Of a DNA stretch of 64,000 bases, positions 8,099 to 17,348 are shown in pieces. The number at the start of each line of letters is the position of its first letter. The stretch's first letter is position 1. Below the pieces are notes generated by a model, which was not told where the DNA came from, did no database searches, and saw only the letters and a program-made list of their open reading frames with translations. A program made the position numbers and the translations under genes. Origin of the DNA: Halapricum desulfuricans (GTDB lineage: Archaea > Halobacteriota > Halobacteria > Halobacteriales > Haloarculaceae); NCBI RefSeq assembly GCF_017094505.1, contig NZ_CP064787.1, positions 1,426,001 to 1,490,000 of the forward strand, in the 5' to 3' direction.

Positions 8099-9847
8099 AT
8101 GGACGAGGAGATCCGCGACCGCGTCGAGGAGGCCGCCGAGATCGACGCGCTGTTCAACGCCCTCAAACACGACAGCGACGCACAGGTCGGAGCGATCATG
8201 GGCCCGCTGATGGGCGACAACCCCGAGTTCCGCGAGTACGGCGACGAGATCGCCGGCGTCGTCGCACCCGTCGTCGGACGGGTCAACGACATGGACGCCG
8301 AGGAAAAGCGCGAGCGCCTCGGCGAACTCGCGCCCGAGCGTCTCGAGGAGCTCGAACGCGAGGACGAGGAGGACGAACGCACGCTGCCGGACTTGCCCAA
8401 CGCCGAGGACTACGACGAGGTCCGGATGCGCGCCGCCCCGAACCCGAACGGTCCCTGGCACATCGGTCACGCCCGGATGCCCGCCGTCATCGGGACCTAC
8501 AAGCAACGGTACGACGGTTCGTTCATCGTCCGGTTCGACGACACCGATCCGGAGACGAAACGCCCGGACCTCGACGCCTACGACGCGATTCTCGAGGACA
8601 TCGACTACCTGGGCTTCGAGCCCGACAAAGTCCTGCGAGCCAGTGATCGTCTGGAAACCTACTACGACCACGCCCGAGAGCTGATCGAGCAGGGCGGTGC
8701 CTACACCTGCACGTGCCCTCAAGAGGAGTTCTCCGACCGCAAGAACAGCGGCGAGGCCTGTCCGCACCGCGAGAAAGACCCCGAGCGGACCCGCGAGGAG
8801 TTCGAGGCGATGGTCGACGGCGAGTACGAGTCCGGCGAGATCACCTTGCGGGTGAAAACCGACATCGAGCACAAGAACCCCGCGCTGCGGGACTGGGTCG
8901 CCTTCCGGATGATCGACACGCCCCACCCCCGCGAGGAAGCCAGCGAGTATCGGTGCTGGCCGATGCTGGACTTCCAGAGCGGGATCGACGACCACCTCAC
9001 GGGCGTCACTCACATCATCCGCGGGATCGACCTGCAGGACTCCGCCAAGCGCCAGGGGTTCGTCTACGACTACTTCGGCTGGGACTATCCGGAGGTCATC
9101 CACTGGGGGCACGTTCAGGTCGACGCCTACGACGTCTCGATGAGCACCTCGACGATCAAGGCGAAGATCGAGGCGGGCGAACTCGACGGCTGGGACGACC
9201 CGCGCGCCCCGACACTGAAGAGCCTCAGGCGCCGCGGGATCAGGGGCGAGGCCGTCGTCGACGCGATGGCCGAACTGGGCACCTCCACCAGCAACGTCGA
9301 TCTGTCAATGACCTCGATCTACGCGAACAACCGGGAGTTGATCGACAAGGAGGCCGATCGGGCGTTCTTCGTCCGTGACTCGCACGCGGGCGACGACGAA
9401 ATCGGGCCGGCCGTCGAGAAACCGATCGTCGGCGGTCCAGACGCCGGTCAGCCCCCGGTCCACCCTAACGAGGACCGCGGTCGACGCGAGATCCCCGTCG
9501 AGGACGCGGTGCTGGTCGAGGCCGGAGACGTGCCCGCCGAGGACGAGCGCGTCTGGCTGAAAGGCTACGGCTGCGTTCGCCACACCGGGGACGCCTTCGA
9601 GTACACCGACGACGACATCGAGGTCGTGCGAGAGGGCGACGTCGAAGTGATTCACTGGGTCCCCGCCGAGGGCGCGGTCCCGACGCGAATGCGGACGATG
9701 GACGGCGACGCGACCGGCTACGCCGAACCCGGACTCACAGGCTACGAGTCCGACGAGATGGTGCAGTTCGTCCGGGTCGGGTTCGTCCGTATCGACGCCC
9801 TGCCAGAGTCCGACGACGAACTGGTGACGTACTTCGCTCACCCCTGA
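8099..9847 (+). CDS. gltX: glutamyl-tRNA synthetase
   Basis: This 582-residue protein is an archaeal-type (nondiscriminating GluRS/GlnRS family) class I glutamyl-tRNA synthetase. HIGH is present as HIGH at residues 121-124 in NPNGPWHIGHARMP, and the KMSKS equivalent is VSMSTST near residue 347. The 110-residue N-terminal helical extension is normal for archaeal GluRS. Two beta-barrel domains follow. The ATG at 8099 gives the standard N-terminus MDEEIRDRVEEAAEIDA. It presumably also charges tRNA-Gln with Glu for the GatDE route, which is family knowledge rather than something seen here. Confidence 0.97.
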   Translation: MDEEIRDRVEEAAEIDALFNALKHDSDAQVGAIMGPLMGDNPEFREYGDEIAGVVAPVVGRVNDMDAEEKRERLGELAPERLEELEREDEEDERTLPDLPNAEDYDEVRMRAAPNPNGPWHIGHARMPAVIGTYKQRYDGSFIVRFDDTDPETKRPDLDAYDAILEDIDYLGFEPDKVLRASDRLETYYDHARELIEQGGAYTCTCPQEEFSDRKNSGEACPHREKDPERTREEFEAMVDGEYESGEITLRVKTDIEHKNPALRDWVAFRMIDTPHPREEASEYRCWPMLDFQSGIDDHLTGVTHIIRGIDLQDSAKRQGFVYDYFGWDYPEVIHWGHVQVDAYDVSMSTSTIKAKIEAGELDGWDDPRAPTLKSLRRRGIRGEAVVDAMAELGTSTSNVDLSMTSIYANNRELIDKEADRAFFVRDSHAGDDEIGPAVEKPIVGGPDAGQPPVHPNEDRGRREIPVEDAVLVEAGDVPAEDERVWLKGYGCVRHTGDAFEYTDDDIEVVREGDVEVIHWVPAEGAVPTRMRTMDGDATGYAEPGLTGYESDEMVQFVRVGFVRIDALPESDDELVTYFAHP

Positions 9848-9853
9848 TTGTAC

Positions 9854-9870
9854 CGATATATTATCGGTTT
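9854..9870. terminator. short hairpin after gltX
   Basis: Seven base pairs (accgata and tatcggt) enclose a 3-nt loop, 6 bp past the gltX stop, and are followed by ttatt. It sits between convergent genes and could serve either strand. Haloarchaeal termination depends more on T-runs than on stems, so this is a weak call. Confidence 0.4.
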
Positions 9871-9985
9871 ATTGTGAGTCTCAACGACGATTTCAATGGG
9901 TGTAGCGTCAAGAAATGACTGTTGCCGGCATACAGAGAGTTTCGCGAGACTGTCGTCTGCCGACCGAACGCTTGTCTGCAACCGC

Positions 9986-11047
9986 TCACGGCGAAACGAG
10001 CGGTTCGTCGCCGATTTGCCGCCGGAGTTCCCCGAGCGTGTCAGCGTCCAGCCCGCCGAGAGAGGTCTCGATGACCGCACCGACTTCCTGTCGAGAGACC
10101 TTCACTCCGTCCGGTCTGAGCACGTCTTCGGGGCGCGATTCGACTTCCCTGAGGGTTCCGACCGCGAGCAGGTAGGGAATCGCCCACGCCGCGGTACGGT
10201 TACCGGCCCGCTCGGGGACGTGCTCGAGCCACGTCTGAGCGTCGTCGAGATACCCGCGGGCATCCTCGATCGTTCGCCTGACGACGGCGACCACGCCGTC
10301 GGCGTTGTCCGGGTCGTCGAGCGCGTCCTGATCGACGCCCTCGGCTTCCAGTTCGTCGGCGGGCAGGTAGACGTTGTCCTCCTCGTGAAAGTCCGCGCCG
10401 ACGTCTTTGGCGATGTTGACGAGCTGGAGCGCGAGTCCGAACGACTCGGCGTTGTCCTCTAGGGGTTCGCGGGTCTCTGCGGGCGTTTCCTCGTCTGTGA
10501 CGAGGTTCGTCACGAGTTCGCCGACGGTCCCGGCCGCGTAGTGACAGTACTCGTGTAATTCCTCGCGCGCCTGCAGGCGCAACCCGCCCTCCGAGGCGTA
10601 CCGCCTGACGAACGTCACCATCCCGCCGACCAGTTCTCGCGCCGGCGGCCGGATCGCTTCCCGGATCCGCTCGGGCCGGGACTCGAACACCCGCAGGACA
10701 CGGTCCGTCTGTGCGACCAGTTCCCAGTCAGCGCCGCCATCCGCCGGAATCCACTCCGCGACGTCCCGCTCGAACGCCTCGACGGACGTGCTCTCCGCCG
10801 GGTCGAGCACCGAATCGTACGTCTCCAGCAATGACGCCTTCGTTTCGGGAGGGATGTGTCCGGCGTCTTCGATCGTGTCCGGTATCCGACACAGGAGATA
10901 CCCGACACAGATAGACGAGGACATCGGTTCCTCGAGGACGTCGATCGTGATGGCGAAGGTTCGGGAGACCTCCTGGACGATCTCGTGGCTCCAGGCGAGA
11001 TCGGTCTCTATCGTCGCTGGGTCGACAGCTTCCGAAGTGTCTGCCAT
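9986..11047 (-). CDS. squalene/phytoene synthase family protein (probable squalene synthase)
   Basis: The 353-residue protein belongs to the trans-isoprenyl diphosphate head-to-head condensing family. Both aspartate-rich sites are present: DTIED at 57-61 and DVGAD at 215-219, the latter in LVNIAKDVGADFHEEDNVYLP. The RTFAITIDVLEEP start and the CHYAAGTVGELVTNL segment fit farnesyl-diphosphate farnesyltransferase (squalene synthase) better than CrtB, which supplies phytoene for bacterioruberin. I did not see other carotenoid or squalene genes nearby, so the product assignment is moderately sure. Its upstream region contains the palindromic element described below. Confidence 0.88.
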   Translation of the reverse strand: MADTSEAVDPATIETDLAWSHEIVQEVSRTFAITIDVLEEPMSSSICVGYLLCRIPDTIEDAGHIPPETKASLLETYDSVLDPAESTSVEAFERDVAEWIPADGGADWELVAQTDRVLRVFESRPERIREAIRPPARELVGGMVTFVRRYASEGGLRLQAREELHEYCHYAAGTVGELVTNLVTDEETPAETREPLEDNAESFGLALQLVNIAKDVGADFHEEDNVYLPADELEAEGVDQDALDDPDNADGVVAVVRRTIEDARGYLDDAQTWLEHVPERAGNRTAAWAIPYLLAVGTLREVESRPEDVLRPDGVKVSRQEVGAVIETSLGGLDADTLGELRRQIGDEPLVSP

Positions 11048-11103
11048 TCGTTGTATCGTCTATTAGGGTCGGAGGTTGAAAACTCCGTCACATTTTCGAC
11101 GCC

Positions 11104-11143
11104 GTGCGGTCGGCCCGGAACAGACGTACAGCAACAGCGATGA
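11104..11143 (+). repeat. possible decayed right half of the 81-bp palindromic element
   Basis: About 40 bp resemble the right half of the 81-bp element (gtgcgg, then ccggaa, then gacgtaca, then gatga in the right order and spacing). No matching left arm is recognisable upstream, where the promoter of the squalene synthase gene should lie. It abuts the copy at 11143-11224. It may be a degenerate tandem copy or chance similarity. Confidence 0.35.
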
Positions 11144-11224
11144 GAGCGACCCGTGTACCGATTTACCGGTGCGACCGCACGCCACTGCGCGGTTGACCCG
11201 AAACAGACGGACGACGGCCACTAT
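11143..11224 (+). repeat. 81-bp palindromic element, copy 1 (degenerate arms)
   Basis: This copy aligns base for base with the interior of the other two (cgatttaccggtgcgaccgc is nearly identical to the 40700 copy), but its outer arms have decayed: only about 9 of 16 positions still pair. The internal stem remains (cgaccgc with gcggttg, one G-T pair). It ends directly before the promoter of the aIF2-beta gene and has no same-strand gene upstream, so it is not simply a 3' untranslated region. Confidence 0.75.
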
Positions 11225-11228
11225 GAAA

Positions 11229-11238
11229 GGCTTTTACT
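11229..11238 (+). promoter_or_regulatory. TATA-like promoter of aIF2-beta gene
   Basis: The stretch ggcttttact lies 23-32 bp before ATG 11261, the spacing expected for a leaderless haloarchaeal transcript, and is preceded by a purine-rich BRE-like gaaa. It abuts the end of the palindromic element. Confidence 0.55.
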
Positions 11239-11260
11239 CGACGGCCGGGTACGGTCAGGT

Positions 11261-11665
11261 ATGGATTACGACGACATGCTCGACCGTGCGATTTCGGAGA
11301 CGCCGGACATCGACGGCGGAGACGAGCGCTTCGACGTGCCGGACCCGGACGTCCGACAGGAAGGCAACGTCACCGTCTACGAGAACTTCCAGACGACCGT
11401 GGACCGACTCGGACGCGAGGAGGGCCACGTCATCAAGTTCCTCCAGAACGAGCTGGGGACCAGCGGCCACATCGACGAGAGCGGGCGCGCGCGCCTGACG
11501 GGGAGCTTCAGCGAACGCCGTATCTCGGAAGCGATCGACGCCTACGTCACGGAGTTCGTCCTCTGTTCGGAATGTGGGCTTCCGGACACGAAAATCATCC
11601 GCGAAAAAGGGGCGGTGCTGTTGCAGTGTGAGGCCTGCGGGGCCCGGTCGTCTACGAGCGGGTAA
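11261..11665 (+). CDS. eif2b: translation initiation factor 2 subunit beta
   Basis: This 134-residue protein is the archaeal aIF2-beta subunit, part of the heterotrimer that brings initiator tRNA to the small ribosomal subunit. The core HVIKFLQNELGTSGHIDESGRARLTG is followed by a C-terminal zinc ribbon with C102, C105, C123 and C126 (CSECGLPD, CEACGA). The start at 11261 yields MDYDDMLDRA, the usual N-terminus; the longer open frame upstream runs through the palindromic repeat and is not coding. Some haloarchaea have paralogous aIF2-beta/aIF5-like proteins, so it could be a second copy. Confidence 0.93.
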   Translation: MDYDDMLDRAISETPDIDGGDERFDVPDPDVRQEGNVTVYENFQTTVDRLGREEGHVIKFLQNELGTSGHIDESGRARLTGSFSERRISEAIDAYVTEFVLCSECGLPDTKIIREKGAVLLQCEACGARSSTSG

Positions 11666-11701
11666 GACTCGCGTTCGATCGTAGCCAGGAGCGTGGCGGG
11701 A

Positions 11702-11881
11702 CTACTGCAATTCCTTGAGCGTCTGGAGGTCCTGATCAGTCCGCATGAACTCCGAGAGACGACGTGAAGCGTGACAGTTCGGGCAGTGATAGGTCTCGCT
11801 CGGCTCCGGAAGGTCTCGTGGCGTCGACTGCCAGTCTTTCGAACATTCGGGACACACGAGCCGTACATACGCTTCCTCCAT
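11702..11881 (-). CDS. small haloarchaeal zinc-ribbon protein
   Basis: A 59-residue ORF reads MEEAYVRLVCPECSKDW, then YHCPNCHASRRLSEFMRTD. The two pairs C10/C13 and C33/C36 form a four-cysteine zinc ribbon. The same composition recurs in a conserved haloarchaeal family (DUF7836-like from memory). Upstream on its strand, the AT-rich gatagaaaaagg region (about 11902-11913) is a likely promoter about 25-30 bp away. The gene ends about 40 bp from the end of the convergent aIF2-beta gene. A nucleic-acid-binding role is inference. Confidence 0.82.
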   Translation of the reverse strand: MEEAYVRLVCPECSKDWQSTPRDLPEPSETYHCPNCHASRRLSEFMRTDQDLQTLKELQ

Positions 11882-11967
11882 GCGTACCTATCACACGGGG
11901 TAGATAGAAAAAGGTTGCCGCTAGCCCGTTCGGACAGTCGAAGAGACGCTCCGGACGTACCGATCAA

Positions 11968-12840
11968 ATGACGGGAGTCAGACGTTCGGAGGAACGTATA
12001 ACCGGGATCGGCCGACATGCCTGTACGGACGTCGCTGCGCTGTACGACGAACTGTTCGCGGTCGCGCCCGGGCTGGCCGGCAACGTTCTCGAGCGGAGCG
12101 AGACCGGCGAGTACGTCTCGGCGCTGATCGTGGCCGATCCGGTCGGCACGGCCAGCGACGACGCGGTGTCGGGCGCGCTGCGCTCGCTCGCGGCCGACCT
12201 GGAGACCGGGGACGGAGCGATCACTGCGACCCCCACGGGCGACGCAGTCATCATTTCGATGACGATCGGTTCGCTCGTCGACAACGTCATCGTCACGCTC
12301 CTGATCACCCTCGTCGCTGTCAACGTCCTGCTGGTCGTCGGCTACTGGATCACTGTCGGCAGCGCGACCCTCGGAGCCGTCACGCTCTTGCCCGTCGCGT
12401 TCGGGGTCTCGTGGTTCTTCGGCACGCTCTGGCTGCTCGGCGAGGAGCTGACGCTGCTGACCAGCATCATCGCCTCGCTGACGGTCGGGCTGGGCGTCGA
12501 CTACAGCATTCACCTGGGTGAACGCTATCGCCAGGAGCTCGCTCGCCAGCCCGGCGTCTGGCCCGCCCTGTACGCCACGGTGCGCGGGACGGGCGGCGCG
12601 ATGTTCGGCGGGTTCATAACCAGCGTCGCCGCTTTCGCCACGCTGGGACTCTCGACGATGCCACAGCTCCAGCAGTTCGGCGTCCTCGTCGCGCTCACGC
12701 TGGTGTGCGCCTTCCTGAGCACGCTCGTCGTCCTGCCGAGTCTGCTGGTCGTCTGGACGCGGTACTTCGGCCCGGCCGACGCCGACTTCGAGACGCCTGC
12801 GACCGCCGGCCTCGAATCAACCCCGGCGGCGGACGACTGA
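11968..12840 (+). pseudogene. RND/MMPL superfamily transporter, C-terminal remnant
   Basis: The 290-residue frame matches only the last third of a haloarchaeal RND (MMPL-type) exporter. It holds the end of the second extracytoplasmic domain (about residues 20-95) and then the final block of five to six membrane segments, with TVGLGVDYSIHLGERY and FITSVAAFATLGLSTMP typical of the family. Full-length proteins run to about 800 or more residues with two such halves. The first 85 bp upstream carry only the promoter of a divergent gene, so the N-terminal two-thirds is gone. The frame is intact, so it may be a recent truncation or a functional half-transporter; the former seems more likely. Confidence 0.7.
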
Positions 12841-12935
12841 CTGCGACGCCTGTCTCGAGACGGGCCGTTTCGGGCCGCCGGTAGCAAAAAGCATATCTCC
12901 GGCCATGCCCCAGTCTCTCACATCGACCCTCGACT

Positions 12936-15161
12936 ATGAACGAAGTCCAACTAGAGGTCGCGAAAGCGTACCCGAACGACTCGGGGAGAGGCATCGCGCG
13001 CCTCGACCCCGACACGCTCTTGCATCTCAAGCTCTCCCCCGGTGACATCATCGAGATCGAGGGCGGGGACACGACCGCCGCCAAGGTCTGGCGCGCCGAC
13101 CGCCAGGACTGGAACACCGACACGGTCCGCATCGACGGGTTCACCCGCCAGAACGCGGACGTCGGTATCGGCGAGCGTGTCACTATCCGCAAGGCAGAGG
13201 CAGAGAAGGCAGAGAAACTCGTGCTCGCGCCGCCCGAGGAAGCCAGCGTCCAGTTCGGCAGCGACGCGGCGGGCATGGTCAAACGACAGATCCTCAAGCG
13301 CCCGGTCGTCGAACGGGACATCGTCCCCGTGATGTCCTCGACCAACCACCCGTTCATGCGATCGCCCGGGCAGGCGATCCCGCTGATCGCCGTCGAGACC
13401 GAACCCGACGGCGTCGCCCTGATCACCGAAGACACCGACGTCGAACTGCGCGAGGAGCCGATCTCCGGGTTCGAGAAGACCGGCGGCGGGATCACCTACG
13501 AGGACATCGGCGGCCTCCAGAACGAGATCCAGCGGGTCCGCGAGATGGTCGAGTTGCCGATGAAACACCCCCAGATCTTCAAGAAACTTGGGATCGAGCC
13601 GCCCCAGGGGGTGCTGTTGCACGGACCGCCCGGCACCGGGAAGACCCTGCTGGCCAAGGCCGTCGCCAACGAGACCTCCGCGAGTTTCTTCTCTATCGCC
13701 GGCCCGGAGATCATCTCAAAGTACTACGGCGAGTCCGAACAGCAACTCAGGGAGATCTTCGAGGACGCGACCGAGGAGTCGCCGTCGATCATCTTCATCG
13801 ACGAACTCGACTCGATCGCACCCAAACGGGAGGACGTCACCGGCGAGGTCGAACGACGTGTCGTCGCTCAGTTGCTGACGATGATGGACGGTCTGGAGTC
13901 GCGTGGCCAGGTCATCGTCATCGCGGCGACGAACCGGGTCGATTCGGTCGATCCCGCCCTCCGGCGGCCCGGCCGGTTCGACCGGGAGATCGAGATCGGC
14001 GTCCCCGACGAGGTCGGTCGCGAGGAGATCCTCCAGATCCACACCCGCGGGATGCCCCTCTCTGACGACGTCGAACTGTCGCGACTCGCGGCCGAGACGC
14101 ACGGCTTCGTCGGCGCGGACATCGAGAGCCTGACCAAGGAAGCGGCGATGAAGGCGCTGCGTCGATACCTTCCGGAGATCGACCTCGACGAGGAGGACAT
14201 CCCGCCGAGCCTGATCGACCGGATGATCATCAAGCGCGAGGACTTCCGCGGGGCCCTGAACGAGGTGAGTCCGTCCGCGATGCGAGAGGTCCTCGTCGAG
14301 TTGCCCAAGATCTCATGGGACGACGTCGGGGGCCTCGAAGAGGCGAAAGGGCAGGTCAAAGAGAGCATCGAGTGGCCGATGAACCAGGCCGAGAAGTTCG
14401 AGCGGATGGGGATCGAACCGCCGGCGGGCGTGCTGCTGTACGGGCCGCCCGGCACCGGCAAGACGCTGATGGCCAAGGCCGTCGCCAACGAGACCGACGC
14501 CAACTTCATCTCGGTGCGCGGCCCACAGTTGCTCAGCAAGTGGGTCGGCGAGAGCGAGAAGGCCATCCGCCAGACCTTCCGGAAGGCACGGCAGGTCGCG
14601 CCGACGGTGATCTTCTTCGACGAACTGGACAGTCTCGCGCCCGGACGTGGCGGCGACGTCGGCTCGAACGTCTCCGAGCGCGTGGTCAACCAGCTGCTGA
14701 CCGAGATGGACGGCCTCGAGGACATGGAGGACGTGATGGTCATCGGCGCGACCAACCGACCCGACATGATCGACCCCGCCCTCATCCGGTCGGGTCGGTT
14801 CGACCGCCTGATCAACATCGGCGAGCCAGACATCGAGGGTCGCGAGCAGATCCTGAAGATCCACACCGACGACACGCCGCTGGCACCGGACGTCAGCCTG
14901 CGCGAACTCGCCGAGATCACCGAGGGGTACGTCGGCTCGGACCTGGAGTCGATCGCTCGCGAGGCCGCCATCGAGGCCCTGCGCGATGACGACGACGCCG
15001 AAGAGGTCGAGATGCAGCACTTCCGGGCGGCGCTGGAGAGCGTCCGCCCGACCATCGACGAGGACATCAGGGAGTACTTCGAGCAGATGGAAGACCGGTT
15101 CCGCGGCGGCGGCCGCGAGATGGAGCGCCAGCACGGTTCGGGCCGGATCGGCTTTCAGTAG
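12936..15161 (+). CDS. cdc48: Cdc48/VAT-type AAA+ ATPase (paralogue 1)
   Basis: This 741-residue protein is an archaeal Cdc48 (p97/VAT) unfoldase, which extracts and unfolds proteins, often feeding the proteasome. It has an N-domain (about 1-185: double-psi barrel [19 protein letters not shown]), AAA D1 with [17 protein letters not shown] from about residue 229 and [12 protein letters not shown], and AAA D2 with a second [12 protein letters not shown] from about 504 and [13 protein letters not shown]. The C-terminus ends [10 protein letters not shown]-like and lacks an HbYX motif. It is monocistronic. A second cdc48 lies at 60635-62905; the two differ through the N-domain and in D1 loop sequence. 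Confidence 0.96.
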   Translation: MNEVQLEVAKAYPNDSGRGIARLDPDTLLHLKLSPGDIIEIEGGDTTAAKVWRADRQDWNTDTVRIDGFTRQNADVGIGERVTIRKAEAEKAEKLVLAPPEEASVQFGSDAAGMVKRQILKRPVVERDIVPVMSSTNHPFMRSPGQAIPLIAVETEPDGVALITEDTDVELREEPISGFEKTGGGITYEDIGGLQNEIQRVREMVELPMKHPQIFKKLGIEPPQGVLLHGPPGTGKTLLAKAVANETSASFFSIAGPEIISKYYGESEQQLREIFEDATEESPSIIFIDELDSIAPKREDVTGEVERRVVAQLLTMMDGLESRGQVIVIAATNRVDSVDPALRRPGRFDREIEIGVPDEVGREEILQIHTRGMPLSDDVELSRLAAETHGFVGADIESLTKEAAMKALRRYLPEIDLDEEDIPPSLIDRMIIKREDFRGALNEVSPSAMREVLVELPKISWDDVGGLEEAKGQVKESIEWPMNQAEKFERMGIEPPAGVLLYGPPGTGKTLMAKAVANETDANFISVRGPQLLSKWVGESEKAIRQTFRKARQVAPTVIFFDELDSLAPGRGGDVGSNVSERVVNQLLTEMDGLEDMEDVMVIGATNRPDMIDPALIRSGRFDRLINIGEPDIEGREQILKIHTDDTPLAPDVSLRELAEITEGYVGSDLESIAREAAIEALRDDDDAEEVEMQHFRAALESVRPTIDEDIREYFEQMEDRFRGGGREMERQHGSGRIGFQ

Positions 15162-15230
15162 TCCGACGCCACTGTCTGCGCTTCGCCGCACGACGCACCG
15201 CTTTTGTCGCTCGCGCACGCACGTTCGTCG

Positions 15231-15914
15231 ATGACGATCGCGTTTCGTGATCGGGCGGTCCTGATCGACGGGACGCTCGTGCTCGCCGACCTGCATTTCG
15301 GTCGCGCGGCGGCGTCTGCGGTCGAGGCTCCGATTGAGGACGGCCGGGACATGATCGATCGGCTGGACGACCTCCTCGATTCGATGGCTCCCCGGAGGGT
15401 CGTCCTCGCCGGGGACGTGCTCCACGCGTTCGATACGGTGGCACCGACCGTCGAAAACCGTCTCGCAGCGCTGGAAGAGCGCGTCATCGACGCAGACGCG
15501 GAACTGATCGTCGTCGCCGGCAACCACGACACGATGCTCGAACAGGTCCGGGCGGGGCCGACCGCGACCCACCACCGACTCGACGATCGAACCGTCGTCG
15601 TGCACGGACACGAGCGGCCCGCCGTCGAGGCCCAGCGGTACGTCCTGGGTCACGATCATCCTGCCATCGAGATCGAGGGCCAGCGCCGGCCGTGCTTTCT
15701 GCAGGGACCCGGTGGACCCGACGGGAGCGACGTGCTCGTCCTGCCGGCGTTCAACCGCTTCACCGCCGGCGTGTCGATCAACGAGATGAGCGCGACGGAC
15801 TTCCAGTCGCCGCTGATCGTCGCCGCCGACCCGCTCGAACCGATCGTGCGCGACGAGCGAACGGACGAGACGCTGCGGTTCCCGCCGCTGGGGACCTTCC
15901 GGAACCACCTGTAG
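15231..15914 (+). CDS. calcineurin-like metallophosphoesterase
   Basis: The 227-residue protein shows the metallophosphoesterase metal motifs: DLHFGR (20-25), GDVLH (61-65), GNHD (97-100) and VVHGH near 121-126. This small single-domain type is widespread in archaea and resembles the phosphoesterases that accompany ligases or DEAD/H helicases, but no such partner is next to it here. The ATG at 15231 is 30 bp after the TATA-like gcttttgtc, favouring it over an ATG 27 bp upstream. Substrate is unknown. Confidence 0.9.
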   Translation: MTIAFRDRAVLIDGTLVLADLHFGRAAASAVEAPIEDGRDMIDRLDDLLDSMAPRRVVLAGDVLHAFDTVAPTVENRLAALEERVIDADAELIVVAGNHDTMLEQVRAGPTATHHRLDDRTVVVHGHERPAVEAQRYVLGHDHPAIEIEGQRRPCFLQGPGGPDGSDVLVLPAFNRFTAGVSINEMSATDFQSPLIVAADPLEPIVRDERTDETLRFPPLGTFRNHL

Positions 15915-15925
15915 AGAACGGTACT

Positions 15926-15934
15926 GCTTTATCG
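15926..15934 (+). promoter_or_regulatory. TATA-like promoter for the 32-residue membrane peptide
   Basis: The sequence gctttatcg lies 22-30 bp before the ATG at 15956, the standard leaderless spacing. It is the main reason to accept the tiny ORF as a gene. Confidence 0.5.
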
Positions 15935-15955
15935 CTCGCCGGTGGACAACTAGCC

Positions 15956-16054
15956 ATGGACACTGCTGTCGTTATCACGATCGCGACCGTACTGATCCTG
16001 CTCGGACTGACAGCCGTGACGCGCTGGCTCGTCCCGAAAGCACTGACCGAGTGA
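15956..16054 (+). CDS. 32-residue single-pass membrane peptide
   Basis: A short ORF encodes MDTAVVITIATVLILLGLTA followed by a basic-amphipathic tail with WLVPKALTE. Nearly the whole N-terminal two-thirds is one hydrophobic helix, followed by an Arg/Lys tail, so it would insert with a short cytoplasmic end. A TATA-like box is correctly placed for a leaderless start. No family is recognised. It lies between a phosphoesterase and a sugar-acid dehydratase with its own promoter, so it is probably expressed alone. Chance ORF is possible but the hydrophobic pattern in GC-rich DNA argues against it. Confidence 0.55.
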   Translation: MDTAVVITIATVLILLGLTAVTRWLVPKALTE

Positions 16055-16109
16055 TCGCCCCGCCAGCGTATCACCATCACTTTTCTCGCCCGCGCCGGAA
16101 CGGCCGGCC

Positions 16110-17348
16110 ATGAGCCGTGAATACCGCCGCCTGCACGACCCGAACGCCGAGTACACGATGCGGAACCTCTCCGCGGAGACGATGGGCGTCACGCGCTCGC
16201 GCGGCGGTGACCGCGACGTCGAGATCACCGATGTCCAGACGACGATGGTCGACGGGAACTTCCCGTGGACGCTCCTCAGAGTCTACACCGACGCCGGGGT
16301 CGTCGGCACCGGCGAGGCCTACTGGGGGGCGGGCGTGCCCGAACTGGTCGACCGGATGACGCCGTTTCTCGTCGGGGAGAACCCGCTGGATATCGACCGC
16401 CTGTACGAGCACCTGATCCAGAAGATGTCCGGCGAGGGATCGATCGAGGGCGTCACCGTCACCGCGATCGCCGGGATCGAGATCGCGCTGCACGACCTGG
16501 CGGGCAAGCTCCTCGAGCTACCCGCCTACCAGTTGCTCGGCGGGAAATACCGTGACGAAGTGCGCGTCTACAACGACTGTCACACCGAAGCCGAGGCCGA
16601 TCCCGAGGCCTGCGCCGACGAGGCCGAGCGCGTCGTCGAGCAGCTCGGCTACGACGCGCTGAAGTTCGATCTGGACGTGCCAAGTGGCCACGAGAGAGAC
16701 CGCGCGAATCGTCATCTCCGCGGGGCCGAGATCGAACACAAGGTCGAGATCGTCGAGGCCGTCACCGAACGCGTCGGCGACCGGGCGGACGTCGCCTTCG
16801 ACTGTCACTGGAGCTATTCCGGCGGGTCGGCCAGGCGGCTGGCCGACGCCCTTGAAGCATACGACGTCTGGTGGCTCGAGGATCCGGTCCCGCCGGAGAA
16901 CCTCGACGTCCAGCGCGAGATAACCCGGTCGACGACCACGCCGATCGCCGCCGGGGAGAACCGCTATCGCGTGACCGAACACCGCCGGCTCCTCGAAGAC
17001 CAGGCCGTCGACATCGTCGCGCCGGACCTGCCGAAAGTCGGCGGGATGCGCGAGACCAGAAAGATCGCCGACGTCGCCAACCAGTACTACGTGCCCGTGG
17101 CGATGCACAACGTCTCCTCGCCGGTGGCGACGGTGGCCAGCGCCCACGTCGGCGCGGCCATCCCGAACGCGCTGGCGGTCGAGTTCCACAGCTACGAACT
17201 CGACTGGTGGGACGATCTCGTCGAAGAACCCGTCATCGAAGACGGGTCCATCACGGTCCCCGAGAAGCCGGGACTGGGCGTGACGCTCGATATGGACGCC
17301 GTCGCGGAGCACATGGTCGACGGCGAACAATTGTTCGACGAGCAGTGA
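16110..17348 (+). CDS. enolase-superfamily sugar-acid dehydratase (gluconate/xylonate dehydratase type)
   Basis: This 412-residue protein is in the mandelate racemase/muconate lactonizing enzyme branch of the enolase superfamily. Metal and catalytic motifs are KFDLDVP, VAFDCHW, WWLEDP, AAGENRY and VAMHNVSSPV, giving the Asp/Glu/Glu ligands and the general-base His. The N-terminus with HDPNAEYTMRNLSAET resembles the haloarchaeal D-gluconate and D-xylonate dehydratases, so it probably makes a 2-keto-3-deoxy sugar acid for the semiphosphorylative Entner-Doudoroff or xylose route. Which acid it prefers cannot be read from sequence. No kinase or aldolase partner is adjacent. Confidence 0.85.
   Translation: MSREYRRLHDPNAEYTMRNLSAETMGVTRSRGGDRDVEITDVQTTMVDGNFPWTLLRVYTDAGVVGTGEAYWGAGVPELVDRMTPFLVGENPLDIDRLYEHLIQKMSGEGSIEGVTVTAIAGIEIALHDLAGKLLELPAYQLLGGKYRDEVRVYNDCHTEAEADPEACADEAERVVEQLGYDALKFDLDVPSGHERDRANRHLRGAEIEHKVEIVEAVTERVGDRADVAFDCHWSYSGGSARRLADALEAYDVWWLEDPVPPENLDVQREITRSTTTPIAAGENRYRVTEHRRLLEDQAVDIVAPDLPKVGGMRETRKIADVANQYYVPVAMHNVSSPVATVASAHVGAAIPNALAVEFHSYELDWWDDLVEEPVIEDGSITVPEKPGLGVTLDMDAVAEHMVDGEQLFDEQ

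Noticed and set aside
11138-11260. Frame beginning at 11153 read as an N-terminal extension of aIF2-beta
   Set aside because: It runs through the palindromic element, and similar translations arise from the other copies for the same reason.
12951-13622. Long reverse-strand frames inside cdc48 and other large genes
   Set aside because: They mirror codon bias of the real gene on the opposite strand; their products are low-complexity and match no family.
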